A stretch of 64,000 nucleotides of DNA from Ceratotherium simum simum. Lineage: Eukaryota > Chordata > Mammalia > Perissodactyla > Rhinocerotidae. The stretch lies in contig NW_004454262.1 of assembly GCF_000283155.1 (NCBI RefSeq), forward strand, positions 3,898,888 through 3,962,887. The letters are read 5' to 3'. The position numbers and the translations under genes are program-made. How positions within the stretch are numbered: the first letter of the stretch is position 1; every line of letters begins with the position of its first letter. The notes beneath the pieces were generated by a model that saw nothing but the letters and a program-made list of their open reading frames with translations, ran no database searches and was not told the DNA's origin. Of this stretch, positions 39,101 through 44,652 are shown one piece after another.

Positions 39101-42100
39101 AAATATAAAAGAGTGATTAACAGAGACATAGCCTCTAACAAAATTGATCAAGAAAAATCATGAGTGTGAAGTTCAGAACAGAGTGAAGAGCACCTCCATA
39201 AGCCAACCGCTGCTGTGTCTGACTTGCAGCCATCAGTGCTTTAATGAAGGCTTTCATGGGAAATACCAAATATGTCCTTTTGAGCATGAAATTGGCATCA
39301 ACAACAGCAAATTTTTCATGAATCACTGATGTAGTTGCTACTGGGACTCCATAGTCAACATAATACCTTGTCGCATGTCTGATATTGAGAACAATACCTA
39401 TATAATACTACTACTACACTATTCTTGTGCAGTCTTTCACTCACCAGCTCTGACTGCCTTCAGATTACTACAGATTTTATAGAATAAATGACTCTGTTCT
39501 ACAAGTGATAGTTCCATTTTTTAGTCTACCTGCCTGGCATCATGTAAATGAAAGTTAAAATGTTTTTCTGATGTGAAGCCTTGGATTTTGATCAAATGAA
39601 GTAGAAAGTAACATACTATACTATGCTGTGCTATGCTATACTAAGCTATATTTGTGTATTTTCCTTTCTCCTGGCTGTGTGCCTTTGAGTACTGAAGTTT
39701 TTCCTAGAAAATACTTTCCAGGGGCAGATGGATTGTACCTATGTAGAAAAGTGTAATCCTGGTGAACAAGTGGCTGCTTCTTAGTTTGCATTTTTTGCTG
39801 TTTTCTTTTTTAAGGTTACAGACACTGTGGCTTCTGTCTAGACTGCCAGGTCCGCCCTTCTTCCTGTGTTATTCATGCCGTGGGCCTTAAACACCCACTG
39901 AGGGTCAGAGCCAGCTCTTTTTGAAACATTTGACCAAAGATACTGTAATTGACACTATTTTTTAAGTTTTTATTTTGGTGTTGGAGGCTGAGCAGCTTCA
40001 TATGTTTGCTTGTAAGTTTTCTTAAAGTTGACTGACATCTGTATTAGATCTCTTTCTCATTATATTTGATATTTTTCTCTTCTTCCTGTGTTTAATGCCT
40101 TAATGTCTGTTAAAGTTTTAATGTCTTTTTAAAATGGATCAGAAAAATTGAATTTCTTGTAGCATTTTAAAGAATAAAACTTCATAGACAGTTTCTCAGT
40201 TAACGGAGAAATAGCAAAAGCATGTTGTTTCCTGCTCATCAACACTAGAAGTGGCAAGTATATTTAACCTGGATATCGGTTCTTTTTTCTTGAATATTTG
40301 CCTTCATATAATTAGAGGATGCCCTCTGGCTGCATTCACCCAGAGCCAGTGCTCCTTGGGATTGGAGAGGAGCTCGGGTTACTGTGGACGACTGGGAGTG
40401 GGGGACCACAAGTTGGCTGCACCCTTACTTCCCTTCCCTGGTGGCATGAGCTGAAAACCTGAGAGCAGAACGCCCATGTAGGTATTAGAGTTGCGAGTGA
40501 CTTCAGTGTGAGGAGAGGCAGGCTGCGCTTTGACAGTAGCGTTTGCTGTGACCCAGAGCTGGACCACAGTGGGCAGCGATGTCTTCATTATGTGAGTGTC
40601 CAGGGTAGTTCTTTTTTTTTGGGAGGAAGATCAGCCCTGAGCTAACATCCATGCCGATCCTCCTCTTTTTGCTGAGGAAGACCGGCTCTGAGCTAACATC
40701 TATTGCCAGTCCTCCTCCTTTTTTTCCCCAAAGCCCCAGTAGATAGTTGTATGCACTTTTTTTCCCCAAAGCCCCAGTAGATAGATGTATGCACATCCGT
40801 CTAGTTGCTGTATGTGGTACGCCGCCTCAGCATGGCCCGACAAGCAGTACATCGGCGCGCGCCCGGGATCCGAACCTGGGCCACCAGTAGCGGAGCGCGC
40901 GCACCTTACCACCAAGCCACAGGGCCGGCCCCTGTGGCAGTTCTGTGTAGCTGTGCAGAACCACATGTAATGAGACACATCGGGCCAGAAGAGGAAGCTG
41001 CAGGCCCTGTAGCAGCCTCTCAGTCCTTCCGGTCCCAACTGTCTCCCTCTTTGAAAAGCAGCAACAGATTCCAGTAAAAAATGGCCGTCTATCTTAAGCA
41101 GCCTCACACTGCCTCTCCCAATTTCCTATTAAATTACCTAAGAAGAGCCAGAAAAGGGTGGAAACTCACACAGTGGGCAGCAGAGTGGGTTTGAAAGGTA
41201 ACATGGGTCGCCTCTCCCTGCTGTGGCCCTGCCTGAAAGTAGGTGGGCAGTCTTTGTCTCCCTCGTGCCCCCGGCTCTGAAACACAGAGTGGGTACCCAC
41301 GAGAAATGTCAGTCAGCCTCTTCTGTCTACATCCTGGCTTCTGCGACTGCTGAGTGTTGCTAGCTCCTCTTATCCTCCAGGCAGGGAATGGGGGTTGGGG
41401 GAAATAAGTCTGCAAAGTAACAGGAAAAATGCAAAAAGAAACGGAAAGTACAGTACCGGGATGAAGAATAAGAAAATGGATCTTGTGACAGAATATTAAC
41501 GTTTGTGGTCATTCTTCAGTTGTCAGCCCCATAAGAGTCACCAAATTTGAGGGTTAAGGTAGTCAGTTAACAGTTTACACACATTCACAGCACTATGGTA
41601 AATGGTTTGGATCAGATTGGAAGAAAAAGAAGACAGGTGACACCCTGGAGGGGGTTTAGGACAGAAATCACGTCTGCTTAGGTTATCTGTGCCCTGCTCC
41701 TTGTACATGATAGGGACCCAGTACATATTTGTGCAGTAAATAGATGAATTTATGAAATAAGTGGATGATTTTGGAATAGGTTTTCCATCCTGGGCAAAGA
41801 TCTGGAGGTTGGAATAAGTAGGTCATGTAGGGGCCAAACTCTGCCAGAAAGAGTCTGTATTAGGAAGCCCTATAAGGTTATAATAAGGTTAGTTAATATA
41901 CGGCTTTCCTTGTCAGACTTTGGAATTTGTATTTGATTTTACAAGCCCTACAGGAACCACTATATGTTCATAAGAAAAAAAATGCAGAGTCATGACTGAA
42001 TGGAGGCTGGAAAGGTTGGTCTGGCAGTAGTTTGGAGGGAAGAAGGTACTGAGGGCAGGGGACCAGTGAGTGCTTCTTTGGAATATCTCAAACAACAATT

Positions 42101-44652
42101 TTCTGAATTCCCAATAAGAAGGTTCCCCCCCATATTTGAGTCTTTTTTAAGATGCTTTTCTTTTTTACAATGTGTGCATTAGATTCTGCTTCGTGAAGGC
42201 TGCAAGAAGATTCTCGTAGCTGACTCTCTGTCCTTACTGAAGAAAATGCACCGAACTCAAATGAAAGGTGTTCTGGTTGATGGTGGGTAAAGTTAAAATA
42301 ATCACGTTGGAACCATTATGCCTTGCTTTCAGAAGAGACAGGAAATAGAAACATCGTGTAATCCCAAGTGTGTGTGTTTCCTTGCAGAGGAAAACATCTG
42401 TGAATCGTGTCTTTCCCCTATTCTTCCATCAGGTAAAATGGTTGGGAGGGGAAAAGTTCCCAAATATGCATCAATGATGAGTGAAATTAAAATTCTGAAG
42501 TTACCTAATTACTATTTATAAAATTATATAACGTTTGGAATAATCCAGTTTGGAGAAGAATTTCAGCCCACATCCCTACTCCCGTTGAATGCTGGTGCTG
42601 CCATTCTGTAAAGCAGAGACTCTGAAGCTGCAGGGTGAGTCAGCATCACTGGACAGGCTTGTTAAAACTCAGATTGCTGATCCCAGGTTCTGATTCAGTA
42701 GTTCCATGGTGGGACCTGAGAATTTGCATTTTTAGCAAGTTCCCAGGTCACATGGATACTACTGGATCAGGAGCCATTATTTGAGACCCCCTGCTCTAGA
42801 GTAAAATAAAACAAAATGAAGAACTAGCATCAACTTGTTTAAATTCCAAGGTGGAAGAACCATGTGTGTATCTGGGGAAAAAAATTATAGGTAGCTTTTC
42901 CTTTTCTTTAGACTTTTTCTCTGCTATATGGTTCTAGGCACCCAAGTTTATCTCACGTTTCAATGGAAGCATAATAATCACCATTTGTGGGAACTGTGAC
43001 TTCTTTAAAGACATAAGCATTTGTTTATTTACAGTTCTTGGTAGATATATATGTATCTTCACGTATAATCAAAGTACCTTACATGGGGATAATATGACAT
43101 GAGGAGGAAATTCCATAATTTGAAAGTAGAAATTAAAGCATGATTGTCAGAATGCTAAAAAATGCTTTTTCAGTATAAATTCAGCATGGAGAAGTACTAA
43201 AAGACCTAGTTGATGTAGGATTTACTTAAGGATTATTTACTAGGGCAGGAGCATGAGAAGTCATTTCCACTTAAGGTCTTTCTAGGAAATGGGTTTGGAT
43301 TTTAGGTGCTTATGTTAAAAACTGCAGTAAGCACAGGAAAAGAAGTGAGCTTTCATACCGTTTGGCGCAGTCTTTTAACAGAGACCACATGCACCCTCAG
43401 TGTGTAGTTAGATTACATTATTGCAGAAGTGCAATGCATCACAAGGGCACAGCCTTGGATTTTAACCCAGCTCTGCCGTGAAGTCAGCGAATGGTCTTGG
43501 CAAAGGCAGTAGGTGAACTGGCAGAAAGCATGCTCATAAAGCCACAAAATTGACCTCGGTGTATGGTGTGTAACAATTATAGGTAAGGGGAGGCTCCAGG
43601 GGAGGTTGTGCACATACACATCCTGATTCTAATTTTAAAAATAGATGTGGTTGCATGTGCTGTGAAATTGTCCCCAGTGTGTAGTTGTAGTAACTGACGT
43701 GGAGGCCAGGCGAGATCTCTGCTGTAGTATCTGCTCTGCATTTGATAGCACCACCCTCAGGAACACGTTTGTAAATAAGCAGTCCTCCTAAGGTAGCTCG
43801 TTGCTAGAAAATTAAACCGTAGCTGGACTTGCAGTCGAGACTGGTTTAAAAAGTTCCTGATTCTGCCTGTTGTATTGACTTCTCCTTTTTCTGCCCGCAA
43901 CCCCCAGACGCAGCCAAGCCCTTCAGCGTGGTGGTCTTCCATTGCCGGCACATGTTCCACAAGGAGTGCCTGCCCGTGCCCAGCATGGTGAGTTGGCAGC
44001 CTGGCAACCGTCAACTAAAGAGAAGTTGATGCAATTAGAGGGATGTGCTCACAGTTATAACCTGTCATCCTAGGGCTCTGCGGGTTCTCAAAATTATAAT
44101 ATGTATAGTTTTATATCACAAGAAAAATTCATTTATCTATTTCTTAAATGTAAAAATGCTTAGTCTGCTATTCTAAACATAGTGAAAGCATATTTGTTTA
44201 AGTGAATCCGTTCAGGTAAAATTGATGGCTGTTGGGTATAGAGATGTGAGAGGTAGTGAGAACCATTTTGTATTTTGTACAACTTTTTCAGCCTGATTTC
44301 TGTATCATGACGTTGCTCTTTTTTAGTGTCAGGTCATGTTACCCCACGTCCCCACATTAGACGTGTTTTGCTGTGGGGTGTCCTCGGAGTCACAGAATAA
44401 CAGCTGGTCTAGACGGACTCCTCTGAGAACCAGCAATAATCTCCAGGAAGAGGAGTGACATCTCCTAGCTTGCTCCCTGCCCCCGACTACTGCTCCCATC
44501 ACATTTCTGAATATGAGAGGAGAAAGAGAAGGTCTTTGTCTTAAATCTGTGTTTTTCGATTACATTCTTAGAACTCTCCTGCGCAGTTCTGCAACATTTG
44601 CAGTGCCAAGCACCGTGGACCGGGAAGTGCCATTCTGGAGATGAAGAAGTAG
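93..44652 (+). CDS. VPS41: VPS41, 3' part of the gene (16 coding exons, 478 codons plus stop)
   Basis: Gene-level entry. VPS41 is the HOPS-specific subunit that helps tether late endosomes, autophagosomes and AP-3 vesicles to lysosomes; it works on the cytosolic face of endolysosomal membranes with VPS11, 16, 18, 33A and 39. Joining 93-149, 3763-3824, 5231-5312, 7742-7834, 12972-13099, 14546-14690, 16433-16474, 16620-16670, 18984-19121, 26392-26446, 28752-28892, 30158-30294, 42183-42282, 42388-42432, 43908-43987 and 44572-44652 gives 1437 nt with one open frame, ending ILEMKK-stop. The product matches my recollection of human VPS41 (854 residues) from about residue 377 to the end. It contains an alpha-solenoid/clathrin-heavy-chain-repeat region and a C-terminal RING-H2 domain with CxxC, CxH, HxxxC and CxxC ligands. 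All introns are GT-AG. The WD40 half and promoter lie upstream of the window. No frameshift or premature stop is seen. Identification is by recall, not by search. Confidence 0.97.
1131..1329 (-). mobile_element. ERE SINE (ERE1-type body), antisense
   Basis: Reads as the reverse complement of a tRNA-derived equine SINE: T-rich tail on the left, GGGGCCGGCCC head on the right, and box B relative GGTTCGGATCC in antisense. Flanked by TSD GGAACCTTTA at 1121-1130 and 1330-1339, a perfect 10-bp match. Confidence 0.93.
1529..1744 (+). mobile_element. ERE SINE (ERE1-type body)
   Basis: Head GGGCCGGCCCCGTGGC, pol III box A and B relatives, CAGCAACTAGAAGG body and A-rich tail. TSD GATAGATGGAAGA at 1516-1528 and GATAAATGGAAGA at 1745-1757 (12 of 13 identical). 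Confidence 0.93.
1760..2060. repeat. Ancient interspersed repeat, family uncertain
   Basis: GGGCCTCTGGTGGATGGTG, GGTTTTGACACATTGAGTTT and AGGACATCCTAGTAGACC belong to a widespread ancient mammalian repeat that I cannot name with certainty. It follows the ERE at 1529-1744. Confidence 0.45.
2140..3165. other. Intronic DNA, nothing recognised
   Basis: Part of the first VPS41 intron of the window. It is G/A-rich to about 2700 and AT-rich afterwards. No coding exon, RNA gene or clear repeat seen. Confidence 0.5.
3166..3240 (+). repeat. MIR fragment
   Basis: AGTCACCTCCCTGCTTTGAG and CCAGTTTTCTCATCTGTAAA give the conserved MIR core in sense orientation. Confidence 0.6.
3763..3824 (+). CDS. VPS41: VPS41 coding exon
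   Basis: Acceptor ccctag and donor gtaata. 62 nt, DIGLAYINHL to DIAAR; the Arg codon CG|C is split with the next exon. The residues AKGEYD differ from the human ERGDYD that I remember, a conservative change in a solenoid helix. Confidence 0.95.
3825..5230 (+). other. VPS41 intron, nothing recognised
   Basis: Single-copy-looking intron. Open frames up to 135 codons (4292-4699) have no family resemblance and are read as chance. Confidence 0.5.
5231..5312 (+). CDS. VPS41: VPS41 coding exon
   Basis: Acceptor tgccag and donor gtaagc. 82 nt: one base completing Arg, then KCQKILGKNA to IGQLK. Starts in phase 2 and ends on a codon boundary. Helical-solenoid region. Confidence 0.96.
5724..5932 (-). 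mobile_element. ERE SINE, antisense
   Basis: T-rich left end with TTTA repeats, then the antisense ERE1-type body to the GGGGCCGGCCC head. TSD GATATTTCA at 5715-5723 and AATATTTCA at 5933-5941. Confidence 0.9.
6085..6247 (+). mobile_element. Short 5'-truncated L1 3' end
   Basis: GGACTGTGGTTACCAGGGGC, a G-rich stretch, then GTACAACCCAAAATTTCAC, ACATCAATAAA and an A-rich tail: the L1 3' UTR end. Perfect 15-bp TSD AAAAATTCCCAGTTA at 6070-6084 and 6248-6262 shows a target-primed insertion of only 163 bp. Confidence 0.88.
6620..7255 (+). repeat. LINE-2 fragment
   Basis: The run of phrases GGATAAAATCTGAATTCC, TGCCTTTGCCCCTGC, GGGCTGTGAGCTCCTTGG and GCATAGTGATTTG is the LINE-2 3' region in sense orientation. 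Decayed; no open reading frame. Confidence 0.7.
7742..7834 (+). CDS. VPS41: VPS41 coding exon
   Basis: The acceptor has a long pyrimidine tract (7718-7741) ending cttag; donor gtatga. 93 nt, 31 codons, AISPYLPRGD to ESDYE, phase 0 at both ends. Solenoid region just before the clathrin-heavy-chain repeat. Confidence 0.97.
8325..8425 (-). repeat. MIR fragment, antisense
   Basis: TTTTACAGATGAGGAAAG and AACTTGCCCAAGGCCATAC mark the antisense MIR core. Confidence 0.65.
8618..8831 (+). mobile_element. hAT-Charlie MITE (MER20-type)
   Basis: Terminal inverted repeats CAGCAGATCTCAAC and GTTGAGAAACCCTG, internal TTTGCCCCCCAGCGGACAT and CATCCTACAATGCACAGGAT. An 8-bp TSD ACGTAAAC at 8610-8617 and ATGTAAAC at 8832-8839 fits hAT insertion. 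Confidence 0.88.
9865..10040 (-). repeat. LINE-2/MIR-related tail fragment
   Basis: TTCAGCATTTATTTGGAACC, AACACAGTCCTGGTTTTCAG and GGGTTTACAGGCTGACTGG are the antisense L2 3' phrases. Confidence 0.5.
10316..10560 (-). mobile_element. ERE SINE, second family (GGAAGATTAGC modules), antisense
   Basis: Antisense element with two GAGGAAGATTAGCCC-like modules, a CACAGCATGGCTGGCAAG body and a CAGGGCTGGCCCC head. More diverged than the ERE1-type copies. TSD TACTTGTCCT at 10306-10315 and TACTTGCCCT at 10561-10570. Confidence 0.88.
10571..12971 (+). other. VPS41 intron portion without recognised elements
   Basis: AT-rich from 10571 to about 12290, more GC-balanced from 12290 to 12820. No exon or named repeat identified. 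Confidence 0.5.
12972..13099 (+). CDS. VPS41: VPS41 coding exon
   Basis: Acceptor ggttag and donor gtgagt. 128 nt, GFATLIREWP to LLKTLAE plus two bases of a Leu codon finished in the next exon. It reads PGNLYNN, where I recall PGDLYNN in human, an Asp to Asn difference. Confidence 0.96.
13420..13600 (+). repeat. MIR
   Basis: Sense MIR running from ACTCTGTCATTCC through CAGACTCCTTATCTGTAAG to CTCAGTGCCTGGCTCTG. Confidence 0.7.
13605..13745 (-). repeat. LINE-2 3' fragment, antisense
   Basis: TATTTATTGGGCACTTACAG, AGCTACGTGCCTATGATAC and GGAGCTTTCGTCTAGTG follow the antisense L2 3' layout. It directly follows the MIR at 13420-13600. Confidence 0.55.
14546..14690 (+). CDS. VPS41: VPS41 coding exon (CHCR region)
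   Basis: Acceptor accag and donor gtaatg. 145 nt: one base completing Leu, then 48 codons from YTYDKNYGNA to LLMDFDSE. This is the start of the clathrin-heavy-chain-repeat solenoid, which supports self-assembly and HOPS contacts. Confidence 0.97.
14691..16432 (+). other. VPS41 intron, few recognisable elements
   Basis: AT-rich intron. TCATAGAACTTTCTAATTAG at about 15795-15860 looks like a worn ancient repeat; otherwise nothing. Confidence 0.45.
16433..16474 (+). CDS. VPS41: VPS41 coding exon (42 nt)
   Basis: Acceptor atttcag and donor gtgagt. 14 codons, KAVDMLLDNEDKIS, phase 0 at both ends, so skipping it would keep the frame. It is separated from the next exon by only 145 bp. Confidence 0.96.
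16620..16670 (+). CDS. VPS41: VPS41 coding exon (51 nt)
   Basis: Acceptor tctctag and donor gtgagc. 17 codons, IKKVVEELED to QHV, phase 0 at both ends. Part of the CHCR solenoid. Confidence 0.96.
16671..18594 (+). other. VPS41 intron portion, mostly unrecognised
   Basis: Holds the 23-base T tract and a more GC-rich part near 17700-18060 without CpG-island character. No exon seen. Confidence 0.45.
17442..17464. repeat. Poly-T tract (23 bases)
   Basis: Pure T run between GTAC and GCTCAGG. It may be an old retroelement tail, but no body is recognised beside it. Confidence 0.85.
18595..18790 (-). repeat. MIR, antisense
   Basis: TAGTGCTTAGTATATGCCAGG, AACTCATTCAGTTCTCAAAA and GACTTGCGCAAGGCCACC (key words) mark an antisense MIR just before the exon at 18984. 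Confidence 0.72.
18984..19121 (+). CDS. VPS41: VPS41 coding exon
   Basis: Acceptor ttttag and donor gtaagt. 46 codons, YLHKLFKRDH to THCPLEK, phase 0 at both ends. CHCR solenoid; matches the human residues I recall without differences. Confidence 0.97.
19465..19790 (+). repeat. LINE-2 fragment
   Basis: CTGTAAATTCTTCAAGGAC, CCAGTAGCCAGCACACATTAG and TGAGTGAATGAATGA mark the L2 3' end. A small ATT-rich run sits inside. Confidence 0.65.
19791..21944 (+). other. VPS41 intron portion, unrecognised
   Basis: AT-rich; a 113-codon antisense open frame (20482-20823) has no recognised product. Several stretches could be old L1 but lack diagnostic words. Confidence 0.4.
21945..22150 (-). repeat. MIR, antisense
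   Basis: TTTAATCTCCACAAAAGTG, GACAAGCTGAGACTTGAGG and GAACCTGGATCTTTTAAC. Diverged. Confidence 0.6.
22736..22792. repeat. Compound microsatellite (TG)n (TC)n C-run
   Basis: About 12 TG units, then CT-rich repeats and a run of C, in the intron 19122-26391. Likely length-variable. Confidence 0.9.
23238..23385. mobile_element. Ancient DNA-transposon-like relic
   Basis: AACCACTAGTCACATATG, TATTTGAAATTGGCTAGT and TAAATAGCCACATATAGC resemble a common eutherian MITE whose flank halves read in opposite sense. Family not assigned. Confidence 0.45.
23580..23765 (+). repeat. LINE-2 3' fragment
   Basis: TAAACCATAAGCTGTTGG, CCAGCAGCTAGCACAAATC and ACTCAGTATCTCAG correspond to the L2 3' end with its tail-side words. 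Diverged. Confidence 0.55.
23995..24370. repeat. Probable ancient repeat, family unknown
   Basis: AAAGTGGCTTAAACACAGTAAC, here in short form GTGGCTTAAACACAG, followed by TTTAGTTCTCTGCCACATG, resembles a widespread mammalian repeat of which I cannot name the family. Confidence 0.4.
24950..25300 (-). repeat. LINE-2/MIR-related fragment
   Basis: TATTGCACACCTACTGTGAG..CCAGGCATTGTGC opens the element. Later AGTACTTACCAGG and GGCAGCATTCCAGGCTGAGG suggest the antisense ancient repeat continues. Boundaries are approximate. Confidence 0.5.
25370..25700 (+). repeat. LINE-2 fragment
   Basis: CAGATGCCAGCTCTTCTGTG and CCAGCACAGAGTGTACGG with a C/T-rich middle match the general L2 3' layout. A short (CAG)n run lies at about 25601-25610. 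Confidence 0.5.
25915..26055 (-). repeat. LINE-2 3' fragment, antisense
   Basis: TATTCAACACATGTTTCCTG, GAACATGCAGCAAGGAAC and GGAGCTTACATTCCTGGGG are the antisense L2 words. Confidence 0.55.
26392..26446 (+). CDS. VPS41: VPS41 coding exon
   Basis: Acceptor cttgaag, a purine-containing weak polypyrimidine context; donor gtaagt. 55 nt, ALEICQQRNF to VYLL plus the first base of Ser (A|GC). The upstream intron (19122-26391) is about 7.3 kb. Confidence 0.96.
26648..26954 (+). mobile_element. ERE SINE, long composite form
   Basis: An ERE1-type body ending CTGGGGCTTTGGGG is followed by two copies of a module reading GAGGAGGATT..GATGTTAGCTCAGAGC, then (AAATA)n. Perfect 15-bp TSD AATAAATGCTGTTGA at 26633-26647 and 26955-26969. 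Confidence 0.93.
28070..28290 (+). mobile_element. ERE SINE (CTTGGTGG subfamily)
   Basis: Variant body with GGCTTGGTGGTTAAG, TCCGTCCATCCTGAGGCCGA and a tail AATAAAATCTTTAAAAATAA. Same subfamily as 51782-51996 and 60163-60390. TSD AAAAAGGCAAAATG at 28056-28069 and AAAAAGGCCAAATG at 28291-28304 (13 of 14). Confidence 0.93.
28380..28600 (+). repeat. MIR
   Basis: Sense MIR: CAGACCTGGGTTCCGATCC, GCAAGTTACTAACATTTC and GTGAAGCACTTAAATGAG, upstream of the exon at 28752. Confidence 0.7.
28752..28892 (+). CDS. VPS41: VPS41 coding exon
   Basis: Acceptor tgctag and donor gtaagt. 141 nt: completes Ser, then RMGNSRSALK to YSIDKP, and ends with the first base of a second Pro codon. Late CHCR region. Confidence 0.97.
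29690..29915 (+). repeat. MIR
   Basis: Sense MIR: CCTGGGTTTGAATTTGGGC, GTGACCCTGGATGAATTAG, CCCTATTATGTAAAATGGGG and a tail AATAAATATTAG. Confidence 0.75.
30158..30294 (+). CDS. VPS41: VPS41 coding exon
   Basis: Acceptor ttgtag and donor gtaagt. 137 nt: completes Pro, then FITGLLNNIG to LQDYNLQ, ending on a codon boundary. It precedes the longest intron of the window (about 11.9 kb). Confidence 0.97.
30485..30797 (-). mobile_element. ERE SINE, long composite form, antisense
   Basis: From the left: two antisense GAGCTAACATC modules, a T-rich linker, then the full ERE1-type body to the head. TSD core AGCCATC at 30476-30482 and 30798-30804. The left boundary is uncertain by a few bases. Confidence 0.9.
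31218..31382 (-). mobile_element. 5'-truncated L1 3' end, antisense
   Basis: T-rich left end, then ATTGTGGTAACATTGGTTTA and ATCACCACAC: the reverse complement of an L1 3' UTR. TSD TAATCTTTTCTTT at 31205-31217 and 31383-31395, perfect 13 bp. Confidence 0.88.
31555..33420 (+). other. Intronic DNA, mostly unrecognised
   Basis: 31555-32470 is G/A-rich with old-repeat texture, and a 126-codon open frame at 32068-32448 is judged chance. 32640-33420 shows nothing definite. Confidence 0.4.
34420..34600 (-). repeat. MIR, antisense
   Basis: CTCCATTTTACAGATGAGAAA, ACATGACTTGCCAGTC and TGGATTTGAACC mark the antisense MIR core; it lies next to the ERE at 34678. Confidence 0.72.
34678..34894 (-). mobile_element. 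ERE SINE, antisense
   Basis: T-rich left end, antisense body with GGACGGAGAAGTGGTGCC, head GGAGCCGGCC. Perfect 13-bp TSD CCTGTTGTCTTTA at 34665-34677 and 34895-34907. Confidence 0.93.
35035..35165. mobile_element. hAT-type MITE relic (MER5A-like)
   Basis: TGTCAAACCTGGCTATTCATCAGAAT and ACCACCCCAGATCTGC, shortened here to key words CTGGCTATTCATCAG and CCACCCCAGAT, resemble MER5A. Diverged and partial. Confidence 0.5.
35430..35560 (-). repeat. LINE-2 3' fragment, antisense
   Basis: CATTTATTGAAATATTTGAG, CAGATACTGCGCTAGGTAC and GAGCAGCTCATGGTCTAA. Short and diverged. Confidence 0.5.
35625..35680. repeat. (CA)n microsatellite with CCCACA interruptions
   Basis: Alternating CACACA and CCCACA units in the 30295-42182 intron. 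Confidence 0.9.
36843..37084 (+). mobile_element. ERE SINE, second family
   Basis: Body with GTGGTGCAAGCAGTTAGG, GGCAAGCCATGCTGTGG, CCCATATAAAGTGGAGGAAG, then two GATGTTAGC modules and an A-rich tail. Perfect 15-bp TSD AAACAAGAGTGGTTG at 36828-36842 and 37085-37099, so the insertion is probably young. Confidence 0.93.
37100..38007 (+). other. Intronic A-rich DNA, unrecognised
   Basis: Between the ERE at 36843 and the Tigger relic. A-rich on the + strand, possibly remnants of an old L1, but no diagnostic motif could be picked out. Confidence 0.4.
38008..38203. mobile_element. Tigger/MER2-type DNA transposon, internally deleted
   Basis: Ends GTCATGCACCACATAAGGA and CATTGTTAAGTGACACATGA (inverted relatives) with TA at each flank. 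Internal GTAGTAGGCTATACCATCTA is typical of the family. Non-coding. Confidence 0.82.
38740..39125 (+). mobile_element. Old L1 fragment (ORF1 coiled-coil region)
   Basis: TTAGACACAGCTGAAGGGG..GAACTGGAAGGTAGATCTG..ATGCAGCACAGAGA resembles the ORF1 segment of old L1 elements. Frame-broken. The A-rich DNA from about 38215 to 38740 may be the same element's 5' part, but I cannot support that firmly. Confidence 0.6.
40613..40935 (-). mobile_element. ERE SINE, long composite form with internal 38-bp duplication, antisense
   Basis: Two antisense GAGCTAACATC modules followed by an ERE1-type body. The tail-body junction is duplicated: 40718-40755 and 40756-40793 differ by one base. TSD GGTAGTTCT at 40604-40612 and GGCAGTTCT at 40936-40944. 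Confidence 0.91.
42183..42282 (+). CDS. VPS41: VPS41 coding exon
   Basis: Acceptor gcattag and donor gtgggt (slightly non-consensus at +4). 100 nt, ILLREGCKKI to GVLVD plus one base of Glu. It links the solenoid to the RING. The following intron is only 105 bp. Confidence 0.96.
42388..42432 (+). CDS. VPS41: VPS41 coding exon, first RING ligands
   Basis: Acceptor ttgcag and donor gtaaaa. 45 nt: completes Glu, then ENICESCLSPILPS and one base of Asp. Carries the first CxxC zinc pair (CESC) of the RING-H2 domain. Confidence 0.96.
42610..42792. mobile_element. hAT-type MITE relic (MER5/MER58-like)
   Basis: AGTCAGCATCACTGGACAGG, TGATTCAGTAG and GAATTTGCATTTTTAGCAAG are familiar phrases of Charlie-derived MITEs. 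The exact family is not assigned. Confidence 0.6.
43908..43987 (+). CDS. VPS41: VPS41 coding exon, RING core
   Basis: Acceptor cccccag and donor gtgagt. 80 nt: completes Asp, then AAKPFSVVVF to CLPVPSM. Holds the CRH...HKEC part of the RING-H2 motif, the central zinc ligands. Confidence 0.97.
44572..44652 (+). CDS. VPS41: VPS41 terminal coding exon with stop
   Basis: Acceptor attcttag. 26 codons, NSPAQFCNIC to ILEMKK, then TAG at 44650-44652. Supplies the last CxxC zinc pair. Small differences from recalled human: SPA for SAA, KHR for KNR. Confidence 0.97.
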   Translation, partial: NSPAQFCNICSAKHRGPGSAILEMKK

